From NCBI GenBank assembly GCA_963691815.1, contig OY829646.1:24968938-25032937 (forward strand): 64,000 bases of DNA. The letters run 5' to 3'. Position 1 is the stretch's first letter; every line of letters begins with the position of its first letter. This document shows, piece after piece, positions 36,777-49,060 of this stretch. The DNA comes from Echiichthys vipera. Its lineage: Eukaryota; Chordata; Actinopteri; Perciformes; Trachinidae. A program made the translations under genes and the position numbers. The notes beneath the pieces were generated by a model. That model worked only from the letters and a program-made list of their open reading frames with translations. It had not been told where the DNA came from and did not search any database.

Positions 36777-39190
36777 CAGTATTTGCACAAGTCATGCATA
36801 AGTGCAAATACACCACAAACAGCCAGGAGCATTCAAACTAGTAAACGAGTAACACTCTCACTCATATCCTGTGGGTAAATACAGTAGCTCACATTTGCAG
36901 CAGAATCTTGCAGAAGGCCAAATACACCAACCAGAAACAAAGCAGAACTGGTACACGCACACACATGCACACGCACACACACAGAATGCAGTTATACTAT
37001 ATCCACGGGATATGCACGTGGGTGTGTTCTCTTGCTTGTTCATTCAATCGCTGAGTAGACTGCTTATGTGCCTTCGTGGGAACCTAGATGTTGCGGGCAC
37101 GCGGTTCTTGCATAGAGTGAAACAGAAAACAGCTGGCGCCAAAGCACAATTCCATTATGTTTTATGTTGGACATTTGTAGTTGTACTGAGAAGGTAAAAA
37201 ACATTTGTATATGCTGCAATAATCATTTATGTCCTATGTAGGAGATAATATCTGCCATGTAGAAGACATACCTAAATATCTAAATATATAAAAAAGATGA
37301 TGTTTTATATCCATACTTAGATGACCCATACTTGAATACACAAGTCATTTACTCTGAACTTGAAAGGGGAAGTTGGAGCAGCCAAGACTATTCAGACACA
37401 TGGAAAACATACACAAAAAAGTTAGTGCTGCAAAAGTCATGAGACATCTTGACTTTTACTCTCCACTCCAAAAACAATGGATCCTACTATTACCACATTT
37501 TAACTCCCTCATCTTTTTAAACTTCCCTGAAAGTTATTCAAACAAGCAGTAACTTGCTTAAGCACTTTTTCAGACTTCACAAAGCTCCTTGAGAGCCAGA
37601 GAAGACATTGCTTTCACAGACTGCACTACTCATAAATGGAAGTTCCTGTTTAAATCACAAACCATTAATCATTTGAGTCTGTATTAAAACTAATCTTCAT
37701 CTTTTGTCGAAAGCTTTTATCAGTTTGCATTTCCTATTCTCAGGAAGCTGTGGGGGTTAAATGCACATGAGCTGCATTCTCTGTAGAGCCCCAATATAAA
37801 ATAAATCTGGAAATCAAGAGGATGTTGACTGTGTGCTACCCCCCTAACGGTCTGCAGAAAGCCTAACCCAGAGAGAATAGTCTGACCAGAGAAGACCCAC
37901 CAGTGAGGGAACCTATTGATTTTTTTTCTCCCCATGTTCTCTCTGCCAGAGTTGTTTGTTTCTTTTTGCTCATTGCCCCTGTTTTATTTACAGGCAGTGG
38001 GATCAATAGAGACACTTCCTCACTTGCTTGTTTCCAGCTTTATGAAAACACATCTTTCAGCCTCTTAAGCACACTGGCATATCTACATCATTTCTCCAGT
38101 GGTTCAAATAATATGAGTACAAATGATTGACAAGTGTAATTGTGCAAGACGGTGGCCATGTAGAACGGGATGAAACGCCGCAGCTCTGAAGTGAACTGTA
38201 TATCTGTTGAGCACTCTTTTGAGCTGTCATGAACTTAGAAAAATGTCTCCTGTATATCGACCTCTGCAGTCGTCACTTCTTAAGAGAAACTAGTAAAATG
38301 TGCAGTGAAGACTTTTGTGAGTAAAACTGGCAAGCAGGTTTAGTAAAATTGTCTGTACTTGTTTAGCTGTCAATATGTTGGTTGCGGTAAAAAGCCTCAG
38401 TAAATACAATTGTAACATAAAAGCAGGGAAACTTGGCTGGAAACAGCGTTGAGGCCATTAGGCTGTTATACCAGTAACAGGGTGTGGACCATCTTTAATC
38501 CACACTCCTTAAAGAGGTATTTTACCCAATTTAATCCAGGTCTGTGTGCCTGTGTCATGGCAATGTGGGCACTGTGTTCAGGAGAATGGTGTTTGGCATG
38601 TCTCTATATGAAAATCCACAAGGAACGGATCATTGGGGATGTGCCATTCGACTAATAGACACTAAACAAAAAAGTCAGTTGTTCCAGCAAAAATGGCAAC
38701 CGATTACATCTATGTGACAAAGCTCTCTGGTGCCTGTGTGAATTAGACTACCGTTTGAAGTCTTGTGTTTGGCATTTTAGCTGTCGCCATCCAGTTTTTT
38801 TTTGTGGAGTGAGAGAATACCATATTTAGGCTTAAGGGTGGTGCTTAATTATCAAACATGGATTAGAATGTGTTTTAGTATAATGATAGACTGAACAGGA
38901 CATTTTTAAGGGACCAAAATTTTACAATTATTTTCATGAACTGAAAACAAAATGTGAAAGGGCCGAAAATTCTAAGATGAAAACACAGACACCCAAAACG
39001 GACACTGCCATGGTTATGGTCTATTTTACTCTAAATGGGACCATAATTTACAGAATGAACATTTAGCTGTATTGTTAAAGACTTGAAACTAGCGATTGAG
39101 ATCGTAAACACATTGGGAAAAATTTGACTGTGGTAATAAATCAAGTGAAATCAAGTAGAGTAATTTTCTCATAGTCTTCTAGACAATCTG
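36777..39190. other. intergenic, no gene found
   Basis: A short CA-rich stretch lies at 36955-36982. The open frames here are short, motif-free and overlap on opposite strands (for example 36858-37197). Confidence 0.5.
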
Positions 39191-39194
39191 ACTT

Positions 39195-39330
39195 CTTTTT
39201 GCAACAAGTTGAGTTTCCCCTTGCTGGCCACTAGAAAGAATGCAGGTTTAAGGCTCTTCCACATTGGCTTCACTTTTTAGGCCCAGAGGTGGAGAGCACA
39301 GAAGAAAGTTTTTGTTGATTTGTTTATTTC
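39195..39330. repeat. fragment of a dispersed fish repeat
   Basis: CTTGCTGGCCACTAGAAAGA, then ATGCAGGTTTAAGGCTCTTC and ACATTGGCTTCACTTTT are phrases I associate with a common fish interspersed repeat. Limits and class are uncertain. Confidence 0.45.
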
Positions 39331-40239
39331 AGTGTGCTGCACCATATGGTGCCCAGCCCATATTGGCTTAGAAAAAAGCTGAGTGAAAGTGATTTAGAGC
39401 CAGAAAGTCAGTAGAAGGAGAAGGGCGGGGTCAGCAAAATGTCAGACTTTAACACAAGAGACCACTGTTTCTTTCCGTGACCTTAAAGTTACAATCTCGA
39501 AGATCTCCTTTCTGTTCTCTTTGGCAGTCCTGTGTGGTAATTGCAGGTGTGTTTTCAGATCTCACTTTACTGGTTTTCGAACTTTTATTGCCTGTATTCA
39601 TGGTTCTTTATTTGTTTTTTTCGGCCATACTTACTGTAGTTGCATTAGCTTGGCCTACCCTCGCCGCTATCGCCACTTTTCACCACAAACACCTGTATTG
39701 TCACAAGCCGACAAATTATGTTTTTAAAATGGTAGCTATGGTCAGGCCTAAACCTTGAACAAGTGTTTTAATTTCCCAACCAGAACCATAGTTTATTTTC
39801 AATTACTAACTCTGGCATTGGGTGTTAAACAATGTTGTAATTGAACGTAATCCAATCCCAATATTCTGCCTGGTGATAGGGTTGCATTGGCTTACATATG
39901 TGACCTCATGAATATCTGCACACACAAGTGCCAAAACTGTTTATGGCACAGGAAAAAATATATGATTCAATTCATAATTGCATTAATGCTTGCATTAAGG
40001 TCTAACAAAGGAATAACATTACTCATGTTAACATGTGTAGTGTAGTATGCATATAATGTCTCACCTTTACATGCAGTTTACAAAGAGTTGGCTGCTACAA
40101 GTTCAACAACAACCACTATCTCAAGTCTCTAAAGTCCTCTGAGAGATGGCGTTTGCATTTTATAGAATTGCCCTCCTCTCCTACCTCCTGTTGACTGGCA
40201 GGCTGTTCCTGCCCTGATGCACAACGCTTTCACACTCAT

Positions 40240-40690
40240 TTTGGTGCAGAGGGTGCTACACATTGAATTAAAAGAGTTCTGATTGATAAGGTAGTTGAAG
40301 GCAAATCTGCTCCCACTAATTGTCTTTCAAATGCCCTCATTAATCAAAGCAGAGCCGGCCCAGTGACGGGCGGTCCTGTCAGCCGCTCTGCTACAGGCTT
40401 TCCTCCGGCCACTCACCTCCCAGCATGATGCCTGCTTCCCTCTGTCAGGCGCCGCTGTCCGAGGACTACAGGAGCACAGGCCATCCGTCCGTCCGCTGCA
40501 CACCTGCCTTCTGCCAGACAGGATCTGACCGCCCCCTGCCACTAGGACGGCCCCAGAGACCAATTTAGCAGCCACTTAATGATTCATGACTTCAAGTGGT
40601 GGAAATGAGGGCAGCATATGATAACAGGAATAAACACATTTAATTAGCTACTCGTATACATTATTTATTTATTTACCTGCACTCTGATTA
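40240..40690. promoter_or_regulatory. candidate regulatory element with GC-rich centre
   Basis: AT-rich flanks with CACTAATTG and CTCATTAATCAAAG on the left and CACTTAATGATTCATG and ATTTAATTAGC on the right surround a 200-base GC-rich centre (40355-40560). The centre holds an 82-residue minus-strand open frame of Ala/Gly/Arg/Ser composition with no motif, as GC-rich DNA gives by chance. It may be an enhancer or a non-coding exon. Confidence 0.32.
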
Positions 40691-41439
40691 ATTTATATAT
40701 TTTGTGTTTGTGTGTATGTGTGTGTGTGTGTTGTGAGGATTTTTGGTATTCACAGCATCTGGCAGCAAGCCTTTGTTGTGTGGGTTGAGGAAGCGCCTTC
40801 ACCCGCACCTATCTTTTGGGAGGGGGATAGCAGTGTACCTCCTCCTTATCTGGGGACCTTTTGCTAGGGTGCAGCAAGGTAGGGTGGGATTCAAGCAGGG
40901 ATTAGGCAAGCCCCCCACAATGAAATGAAACGAAATAGCAGGGAATATTAGACTTTAAAATATACAGTTCCCTGTGCTCTAAGTAGCCTTGTTTGTGAAT
41001 TTCCTGACAGATAGTTACTCCCCCAGTTTTCTTTGAGCATAGGGCATACATTTTCATGGAGTCACTAATCAAAGCTGTGCAGTAGCAAACAGCACAGCCA
41101 CAGCAGGCCCAATCAAAGCCGCGTACCTGGCTCTCTTCCATAAGGCTCCGGGAACACTGATGACAACTCTTACCCTAGCATCTGCCATCGCATCCATCAC
41201 AGGTTGACTTCCTTCACACTCACTCTCCACATCTCTCTCTCTTATAGGCACATGAGTAGCTCATGAGCTCTTGACAGTCATGCTTCTAGAAGTTGAGTAA
41301 ACACAGAGGAATAAGTTACATCTTCATGTTAAGCTAGTCTGGCAAAGAAGATCATTAAGCAAAATTATTGTTAGCCATCATATTTTGATGCAGAATGTTT
41401 TATAATTGTCATTTCCATTTTTTGTTGTGAGATTGTCTC

Positions 41440-42130
41440 CCTCTTACACTGATTACAGAGGGTAAAGGGAGGAGGAGGCACATAAAACCAAAGCGAGAAA
41501 GAGCTTAGAAACTGTCACTGATATCATATCCTCTTAATTAGCTGTTGTTGAAAAAACAAACTATAATTGTCTGCATGGCAGCAAATTAAAACATCTGGTG
41601 TGCAACAAGCTCAGAAACACAACGTGGGAGTGTGACCTCTAGTATTGTCCTTTCAAGGCTTTGCTCTCTTTGACGATTTTGTGAGTGGAAATCAGTGAAA
41701 GCAGTGGGAGTGTGAAGATGAGAGTTGAGGAGGTCAGAAAAGGCCTATGTCCGAAGCGGCGGACGCAGAGATTCCCGCTGCCCACTCTCTTCCTCTTCTC
41801 TTTTCTGTCTTTATGTCCCCCCTCTTCTCCTCTAATCCCTGGCCGCTGAAGACCTCCAGACGCCCTCCTCTCATAATGACACGGCTATCAAACCCAATTG
41901 CTGTGGCTCAGACTCAAGGCAGTGCATTAAACCCCTTAGTGTCTGATTGCTTCTCCAGAGTCAAGTGGTTGAGTCCTCCCTGTCATTCTCCTGGCCACCG
42001 CCATCGCCGTCCCGGCTGCCTGGAGCTGCTGAGACGAGAGCACTCACACAGGCCTGGTTAACCCACTCACTTTATTCACACTGACCTCATACATGCAATG
42101 AGGCAAGGGCCTGCACAGGAAGATACAAGA
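41440..42130. promoter_or_regulatory. candidate conserved non-coding element
   Basis: CCTCTTAATTAGCTG near 41530 is followed by pyrimidine-rich and then balanced sequence with no recognisable repeat. The 104-residue plus-strand frame at 41747-42061 is Ser/Pro/Leu/Arg-rich and lacks a domain; I do not call it a gene. Confidence 0.28.
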
Positions 42131-42449
42131 GTGTTGATTCCATGACAATCTGCCAAGATTGTTTTTAAGCAAAGTGACTTAAATATGAGAGACTTTTTGG
42201 TGATTTTCAGCAATGTCAGAATGACCTGTATGATGAAAAAACTCCCTCTAGATTTAGTATAAACTCTTCAATGTTTTTTTTTTTTCAGTTTTAATGCTGG
42301 GAACTCAATGTTTCCTACAGACACAGTACAAATTTTTTTTTTAAAGCATGACGAGTGAAGTATACACCTTCTAAGTAAAATTACAGATTTGTGAAAATGA
42401 AACTACACAAGAGATCAGATTAGATGGTATGTAGATGTCCACTGCCGTC

Positions 42450-42553
42450 TGTGTGAATGGGTGAATGTGACAGACACTGTGAAGCGCCTTGAGTAGTCAG
42501 ATGACTAGAAAGGCGCTATATAAGTACAAGTCCATTTACCATTTACCATTTAT
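42450..42553 (+). mobile_element. retroposon 3' end with CATTTAC tail
   Basis: GTGAATGGGTGAATGTGACA, then GAAGCGCCTTGAGTAGTCAG, AAAGGCGCTATATAAGTACA and AGTCCATTTACCATTTACCA. The body and the short tandem tail are those of a very common fish retroposon 3' end. It is truncated on its left. Confidence 0.75.
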
Positions 42554-42689
42554 TAGTTAATTCCCCTCCTATGACTTACTTTCATGAAAACCGTACAAAA
42601 GTTTGTCCACAACCTAAAAAAACGATGAGATATAAAGGTGTGATAAAGTTATTGATTATTAAGAAGGTCTTACCAACATAAGTTCTGAG

Positions 42690-43912
42690 TAGGGCTGGAG
42701 CGATACACTAATCTCACGATATGATACAATACACTGTATTCAGCCAACAATACGATTCGATTTGATATTAATCAATACAATACACCTACACATCATTTTC
42801 TGAAAGATTTTAAAGGGACAGTGTGATTTTGGTGACATCTTGTGAGTGTGAATTAATAAAAACTTAAAGAATCAACAATACAAAATATGGCTCTGACTGG
42901 ACAGTAGAGATTGTAACAAGTCACTTTTTGCAAGTCCAAGTCAAGTCTCAAGTCTCTGAGGGGAAGTTCAAGTCAAGTCTCAAGTCTCTGAGGGGAAGTC
43001 CTAATCAAGTCTCTTATGGTTTTAATAAATAATAAGTGCAACCGTATTGTATAATTACACAAAGACCCAACTAATGACACCTTATAATCTAGTAAAAGAA
43101 ACAAAGTTTGCTGTTCCCATTACCTGGTACTAATTACAGACACACCTGAAACTCCAGGTCCTGCTTTCATTGGAGGATTTTAAGATATTTGATAATAACT
43201 TCTGCATTATACATTCATGATTATGCTCGATTTCGATGTATATTTGCTTTTTTACTTGTTATTTGATGTATTTTTATTGTATTATAGTCATGTATTTTAT
43301 ATTGGCTGCTCATTATGTTTGACAGAAACGTTGTTAGTCATGCTGCTGTCGGTCTCAGGACAGACACAGAGATGTTTAATGTCAGCGAACTTTCTGTGGA
43401 AAAAAAAAAAATCATCCAGCCTCTCAAACACGGTGTAATGGTTAAAGCCAATAATACAGTAACATTAACGTTATGTGGACAACAATAAACCTGTAACATT
43501 AACTTACATTAATAATTAACATGTATTTCTCCTGGTTTAACGGCGTTAGCTAAAAATGAATCTCTCACAAAGCTAACATGAGTAACAAGCTAACGTTGAT
43601 AGTTTATGCAGCTGAGCTTAACACAGAAGTTGCATTCTCCGATTCTTTGTTTCGGCTGTGTCTGAAGTTATTAAACGCTCCGAAAAGTACATAGATAAAA
43701 AGAATCTCGAGTCCTCATCTCTGCTGGACAGACAAATAGAAATGCTCTACAGCCTCACTAGCGAAGGGGGAGGGAAATGGGCAGCGAGCAGAGTGCCAGG
43801 GGGATTTGAATGGGACTTAATGTATCGATACTTGCGACCGAAATAATCGATACTTTCTATGGAAACAAAATATCAATTTATACCGCAGAATCGATAAAAT
43901 CCTGTAGCCCTA
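42690..43912. mobile_element. hAT element with perfect 8-bp target duplication
   Basis: GTTCTGAG occurs at 42682-42689 and again at 43913-43920, directly against the element. The tips are TAGGGCTGGAGCGATAC on the left and, read inward on the minus strand, TAGGGCTACAGGATTTTATC on the right. The sub-terminal regions contain many CGATA/TATCG words, as in other fish hAT MITEs. The 1223-bp interior has an internal duplication at about 42945-43012 (CAAGTCTCAAGTCTCTGAGG twice) and only short, motif-free frames, so no transposase remains. Confidence 0.88.
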
Positions 43913-44010
43913 GTTCTGAGTACTGCACATTTTAGCTAAACCTTTAAAACATTTCTCTACATTGTTTTGTTCATATTTCATAGGAGTCTGGGGTGCATAT
44001 CAAGAGACGA

Positions 44011-44354
44011 ATACAATGTTCTCTAAATTAATGATCAAACAATCATATAAATGCAAATATAGCGTGTCAAACTTGACACATGCCAAAATATTTTTAGACC
44101 ACTGAAAATATCTAAAATAATGTTAAACATAAAACAACAAACTGCAGGTAATTATACACTAAAATTAGCATGTATTCAATGTATACAATGTTCTCTAAAT
44201 TAATGATCAAACAATCATATAAATGCAAATATAGCGTGTCAAACTTGACACATGCCAAAATATTTTTAGACCACTGAAAATATATAAAATTGTGTTAAAC
44301 ATAAAACAACAAACTGCAGGTAATTATGCGCTAAAATTAGCATGTATTCAAGGA
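44011..44354. repeat. tandem duplication, 172-bp unit, two copies
   Basis: ATACAATGTTCTCTAAATTA begins at 44011 and again at 44183, and the two units are almost identical to their ends (GCATGTATTCAA). Only a few bases differ. This points to a recent local duplication. The unit has no coding or repeat-family signal that I recognise. Confidence 0.93.
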
Positions 44355-46013
44355 CAATATAAATATTTCTCTGTGAGGGAACCTTGAACAGATCTCTTTG
44401 TCTGTTAGTGAGGCATAATATGCTGTGAAATAATATTAACCTATTTCCAGGTTTGAAAAAAAAAAAATCACTTCCGTCACTTTATTCGGCCTTGTTACTA
44501 GACACTGACACTCATTTCCAGAACATCCGTTAAGTAAGTGCGTTTGTATTGGAAACAGGCAAGACTTTTAGGACTCAATCATAGATTAAAATCACTTGAT
44601 AACATGCAGTGAAGGAGATGCTGGATAAAAAAAAAAAAAAAAAAATTGATACAGTGAATATTGGCTCAATTTGATCAGAAAGTTGTTCATTAAATACATG
44701 ACCTTGTTATCTTTCATGTGACTTGAGTTAAAAAAAATTAAGTGTCCACCGTATTTCTAATGTTTTAATAATATGTATAACTGATTGCTCAGTGTTGGAC
44801 CTAGCAATCACTAAACATTGCTGTAGGCAAGTTCCAACATTGCAACTGGCAAAGTATCATCCATGTTACCTGCACCTGTTCCTGTATGGATGTGTGTACA
44901 TGTGCATGAGCAGTGAATGTGTGCGTGTCTCCGTGGCGGTGTGTAAGATAGAGTGCAGTGTCGGAGTTTGGGCAGAAGGTGAATAACTACAGTGCTTACA
45001 GTGTAATCATGGTTCCTGTCAGCCCTGTTGCAGGAGAGGAGGGGGCGCCCAGCAGACTGAGCTCTTCGGTGATGAAGTACAGGCACCGAGGAGCGCTCTA
45101 CACCTGGATATTTATTAACACAGGCCTGACAGTAATGAGGCCTGAACAGGTGGGCTGGGACACACATATCAGAGTGAGGAGCATCCGCCAGGAGGCAGTG
45201 GGGGAGACTGTGACGATGAGTGGGAGAAGTTCACCCGGCAGGAAGGCAGCCCTACAGAGAGCTGCGGCTGCACACCCACTCGTACCTACATACACATCTG
45301 AGTAGAAGCAACAACAAAAATATGTTAAATGTTTATTTCTCCTGTGCTGTTCTAAAATGTCACATTCAGATTTAATAAATCACCCAAACACTGATTTGAG
45401 AAACATGTTAGACTCGTCAATTGTCATAGTACATAGAAATGTATTAAGTTGCTTATTTTTGTGGCACTTTATGTTACCAAACATGCAAATAATTGAAAAC
45501 AAACTCTGCGAATGAAACAGAATGTGAATACAGTGAAAGGTATAATTTGCAAGCCAACGGCTGCTGTTATAAAACATTCGATGAATATCTGCAGCAGTCT
45601 TGTGCTTGTTTTACCCTTTAATTTGACAGGAAAACACCCCTGCTCCATTTTCCCCCTGCTAGTATTATTCAAGCTTAAGGACATTTCTTTTTCAACTGTC
45701 TGCAATTCAGGTGAACACTTACTGTAGTAAAGATAGTTGCAACCAAAACAGTGTGAATTACAGCTCTGAATTCTCCCTTAAGTACACAAATCCAGAGATT
45801 GACATTAAGAGAAAGATACAGAAATAAAAAAAAGTCCATGCGGTGTGGAAGAACAGCAGAGACACAAAGACTGGGGAAGCTGAACAAATCATCAATAGCG
45901 AGAGACATTTTCCAGAGCTCATTAGGGTTAAGGACAGAGTCATAGTGAGGTTAAGAGTAAGGGAGTAGGGTGAGCATACAGGCTGGGGGTGTAGTGATTA
46001 CAACTGGGTGATC

Positions 46014-46015
<2 letters not shown>
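44355..46015. other. intergenic with a GC-richer block at 44950-45300
   Basis: The block at 44811-45305 has long open frames on both strands (115 residues plus, 118 minus). Neither shows a domain, a splice-bounded exon or a start context that stands out. Overlapping frames on both strands usually reflect base composition. An untranslated exon or CpG-richer regulatory DNA is possible. Confidence 0.4.

Positions 46016-46073
<58 letters not shown>
46016..46073. repeat. (GT)n microsatellite
   Basis: 29 uninterrupted GT units. Confidence 0.97.
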
Positions 46074-46075
<2 letters not shown>

Positions 46076-47778
46076 TCGCTTGTGCTGTACTCTGGTTGTC
46101 TTATTAAGACTCTGAGTGAGGCTAATCAGTGCTGTCATCTAACGCTGAACAGATGCACCGAACAAAGGAGAGGAGGAGACCACTGTAGGCCCAAGGTGCA
46201 TCTGCGGGGGAGGAGAGAGAGCTGTGCTGCCTGAGCTGATGCTAGCTGATGGCACTCCCTGTCAAGTACCCCTCTCAGAGACTAATGGGTGGAGAAAAGG
46301 TAGAGGGTGACTACGTCCAACATTTCATGTCAAATCCACCTTAATAATTCGTCATTGCCAGCTGTGACTGACACAAACTGGGAGACGGCTTCCCGTGCTC
46401 ACCCAAAATGGCACATGGGGAAATTCACTTAACTAACATAGTCAACTGTGGATCCAGTCTGCAACGCTGTGGGTAATCTGAATTTCTGGTGTGTGAATAA
46501 AGAGTGAGACTTGTGCTTTACAGAGGGGACATGATTTTGAAAATGATTAGGGGAAAGGGATGGATGACTATGGGAACACTCCCCTTATTCTCCGTTGTTA
46601 TGTGTCTCTTTCACTATCAATTCTGTCTCTTTCTTCCCGTCTTCCCGCTCCAGTGTCTCTCTCCCCAACAGGCTCACTTTCTGTGGCAGCCTTGGACAGA
46701 GAATTAGGAACTCAACTAGGACTGCAGACAGACTTTATAATCAGCGCAGTGACTATTAACTAATCTCTCCAGTCGTCCTGCTGAGTCTGCAGGGAGTTTG
46801 CACTCATTTCCTATGCAGACTCCTAACAGATGACCTTGGTCTTATCAGGACAGGTCTGGATCTCAAAAACTGGCAAAACATAATATTACCATCAAATGTA
46901 TTTGTTGGAAGAGACAAATATTATTGTTCTTCTGTCTTTGGGTTCAAATTTAGCCTCCATAAACCATGGTAGCAGCAACGAGAACTCAGTGATCTCTACC
47001 ATCTAAACAGTTACAATAATAGTTTTGGATAAGTCTAATTTCAAAATGTGTGATAGAGTAGCTTTTGGCTAATCTACAGAGATGTGTATCTACCACGATG
47101 GACTATAAGCTTCTTCTGGAAGTGCATATTCAAAGGAAGAAAGTCCACTTCAAGTGTAATTGGAAAAGGCATGCACTCTACATGGATTTAAGTAAATACC
47201 ACTCATGTCCTGCTTTGCACATCAGTTAAAAAAAGGGCTTTCTCTTGGGCAACCGGTTCCATTTTTAGCCATCCACTCAAACCAGTCACATAAGCATACA
47301 ATAGGGTTTTATTAGCCTATCCCCCACAATGCTGTGCAAGGAGGACAGATCTTAAATCTGAAGAGAACAAGGAGTTCCCTTTAAAGATCCTGTGTCTGGA
47401 GCTAATCTGGTAAACTCCCATAAATGCTCTTCAGCACCCCAGATGGAAGGAATTAGCCGACCAAGACAGTGCAGAAAGGCCTTAAGCCGGGGATATACCT
47501 CTGAGATTAATTAGCTTCCAACTTTAGATATTATTATAGAATCTAAGGTTGCCACATAAATTACCATGTCTTCAACTGCATTAGACAGTTTTGTGCCGTA
47601 GTCCAGGCAGAGAGGCGAGGCGCTTAGCAAGGCTCTGTCTTCCATAATGCATGTTGGCCTCATCCGTACTCTGACAGCACTTAAGGATCCTACAGCCATT
47701 TGAGTGACAAAGATCTCATCTATTTTTCAGCTTTGACTCCCACTGTATGAAGGAGGATCTTGTGCCATAAAGTGTGCA

Positions 47779-47780
<2 letters not shown>
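46074..47780. other. intergenic, no gene found
   Basis: No bounded exon or named repeat was seen. Confidence 0.5.
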
Positions 47781-47816
<36 letters not shown>

Positions 47817-47817
47817 C
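47781..47817. repeat. (GT)n/(CG)n microsatellite
   Basis: Fifteen GT units running into CGCGCGC, an alternating purine-pyrimidine tract able to adopt Z-DNA. Confidence 0.93.
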
Positions 47818-48479
47818 AGGTGTCTGCAAGTGTACAAGAGTGTGCGTGTGTGTGCAGGGGCAAATAGAAATATGTTGTTGGACAACAGTCTTGGATTTAC
47901 TCACAAAATTATCTCACCTCGGTGCAAGCTGGAGTGTTTCCGTGTGTGAGTCACAGTTTTAATGAGTTCTTTTCATGCAGTCCTCCGCAGCCTCGCTCGC
48001 TGGCGCTGCAGATTCACTATTTTGCTCTTACAAATCTGTGTGTTCGAGTATATGTGTAGGATAAAGCCTCCAATTGAAGGAAGATGAGGGATACATACCA
48101 AGAAAGGAAGAAAAACAGACAATTGCCTGCCAGTAAGAAATCTGTATCAAATTGTTTTGTGGAAATGACCTGAGTGGACAGTGCAGACCTCCATCTCTGT
48201 CCGTGTCAGAAAGCTTAGATTCTGAGTCTTCCAATCATCCCCTCTCCTCTCTCTGAAATGAATTGTATTTTTATGTGGTTAAAAAATATATTATTAAAAG
48301 CTACTCCGGCACTCTATCGCCATCCAGATATCACGCGGAGTTCACAGCACTGAATAAATGTGAATTAAATTATTGTCTCATTCTGAAAGCAGTTCTGCCT
48401 GTAAGCACCTTGTCAACATGTTCTTTTTTGTTGCATCATAAAAAAGCTCAATGTTACATTTGAATATGTTGCATGCCAG

Positions 48480-49060
48480 CATCCATTTAACATCTTTTGA
48501 CAGCGCTGCTCAGCGTGGTAAGTTTCACTCTTTCAAAGAGGCGGGGCTAGATAATCCATTAATGTAGCATTAGACCAAACTTTTAAGCTCCCTCAGACAG
48601 GCCATCTCCAGTATTTGGCAACATCTGAGGTGGGCGGCTTCTTATTGCACATTAAGTGCTTTTAGACACAAGAGCAGAGCATGTGGTGAGTGATGCATTA
48701 GGAGACACACTGTCGAAGTTATGTGCTCTCTCATGGATGCTACATGTATTGATTTCTATAGCCTTTTCATTTAAGGCACTTTCACGTAAGGCTGAGACAA
48801 ATGTGAGAAAAGGCTGGCTGCATATTCAGCTGTTAATGCTACAATCATGTTCAATTAAAAATGCATGAGGCCACAGATTTAAAGATAGGTCCTTTGAATC
48901 GGCATATGTTTGCTCGTCATTAAATAATTAGGATTGGTAAAAAATAATGCTGCCCAATGCTTATTAATATGCTTCTAATGATCTGCAAGCACCTTAAATG
49001 AAACAGAGAGGAAATTAATGAGACAGGGTGGGGACAATTAATCCCTCAGAGGCTCCAACT
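48480..49060. promoter_or_regulatory. candidate conserved non-coding element
   Basis: Repeat-free, with CATTAATGTAGCATTAG, TAAATAATTAGGATTGG, CTTATTAATATGCTTCTAATG and AAATTAATGAGACAGG spread over 500 bases. The density of ATTA cores without microsatellites resembles developmental enhancers. Confidence 0.35.

Noticed and set aside
40327..40575. Minus ORF of Ala/Gly/Arg/Ser composition
   Set aside because: Typical chance frame through a GC-rich patch; no motif, and AT-rich regulatory-like flanks.
46016..46234. Cys-Val repeat ORF
   Set aside because: Starts within the (GT)n microsatellite; the remainder has no motif.
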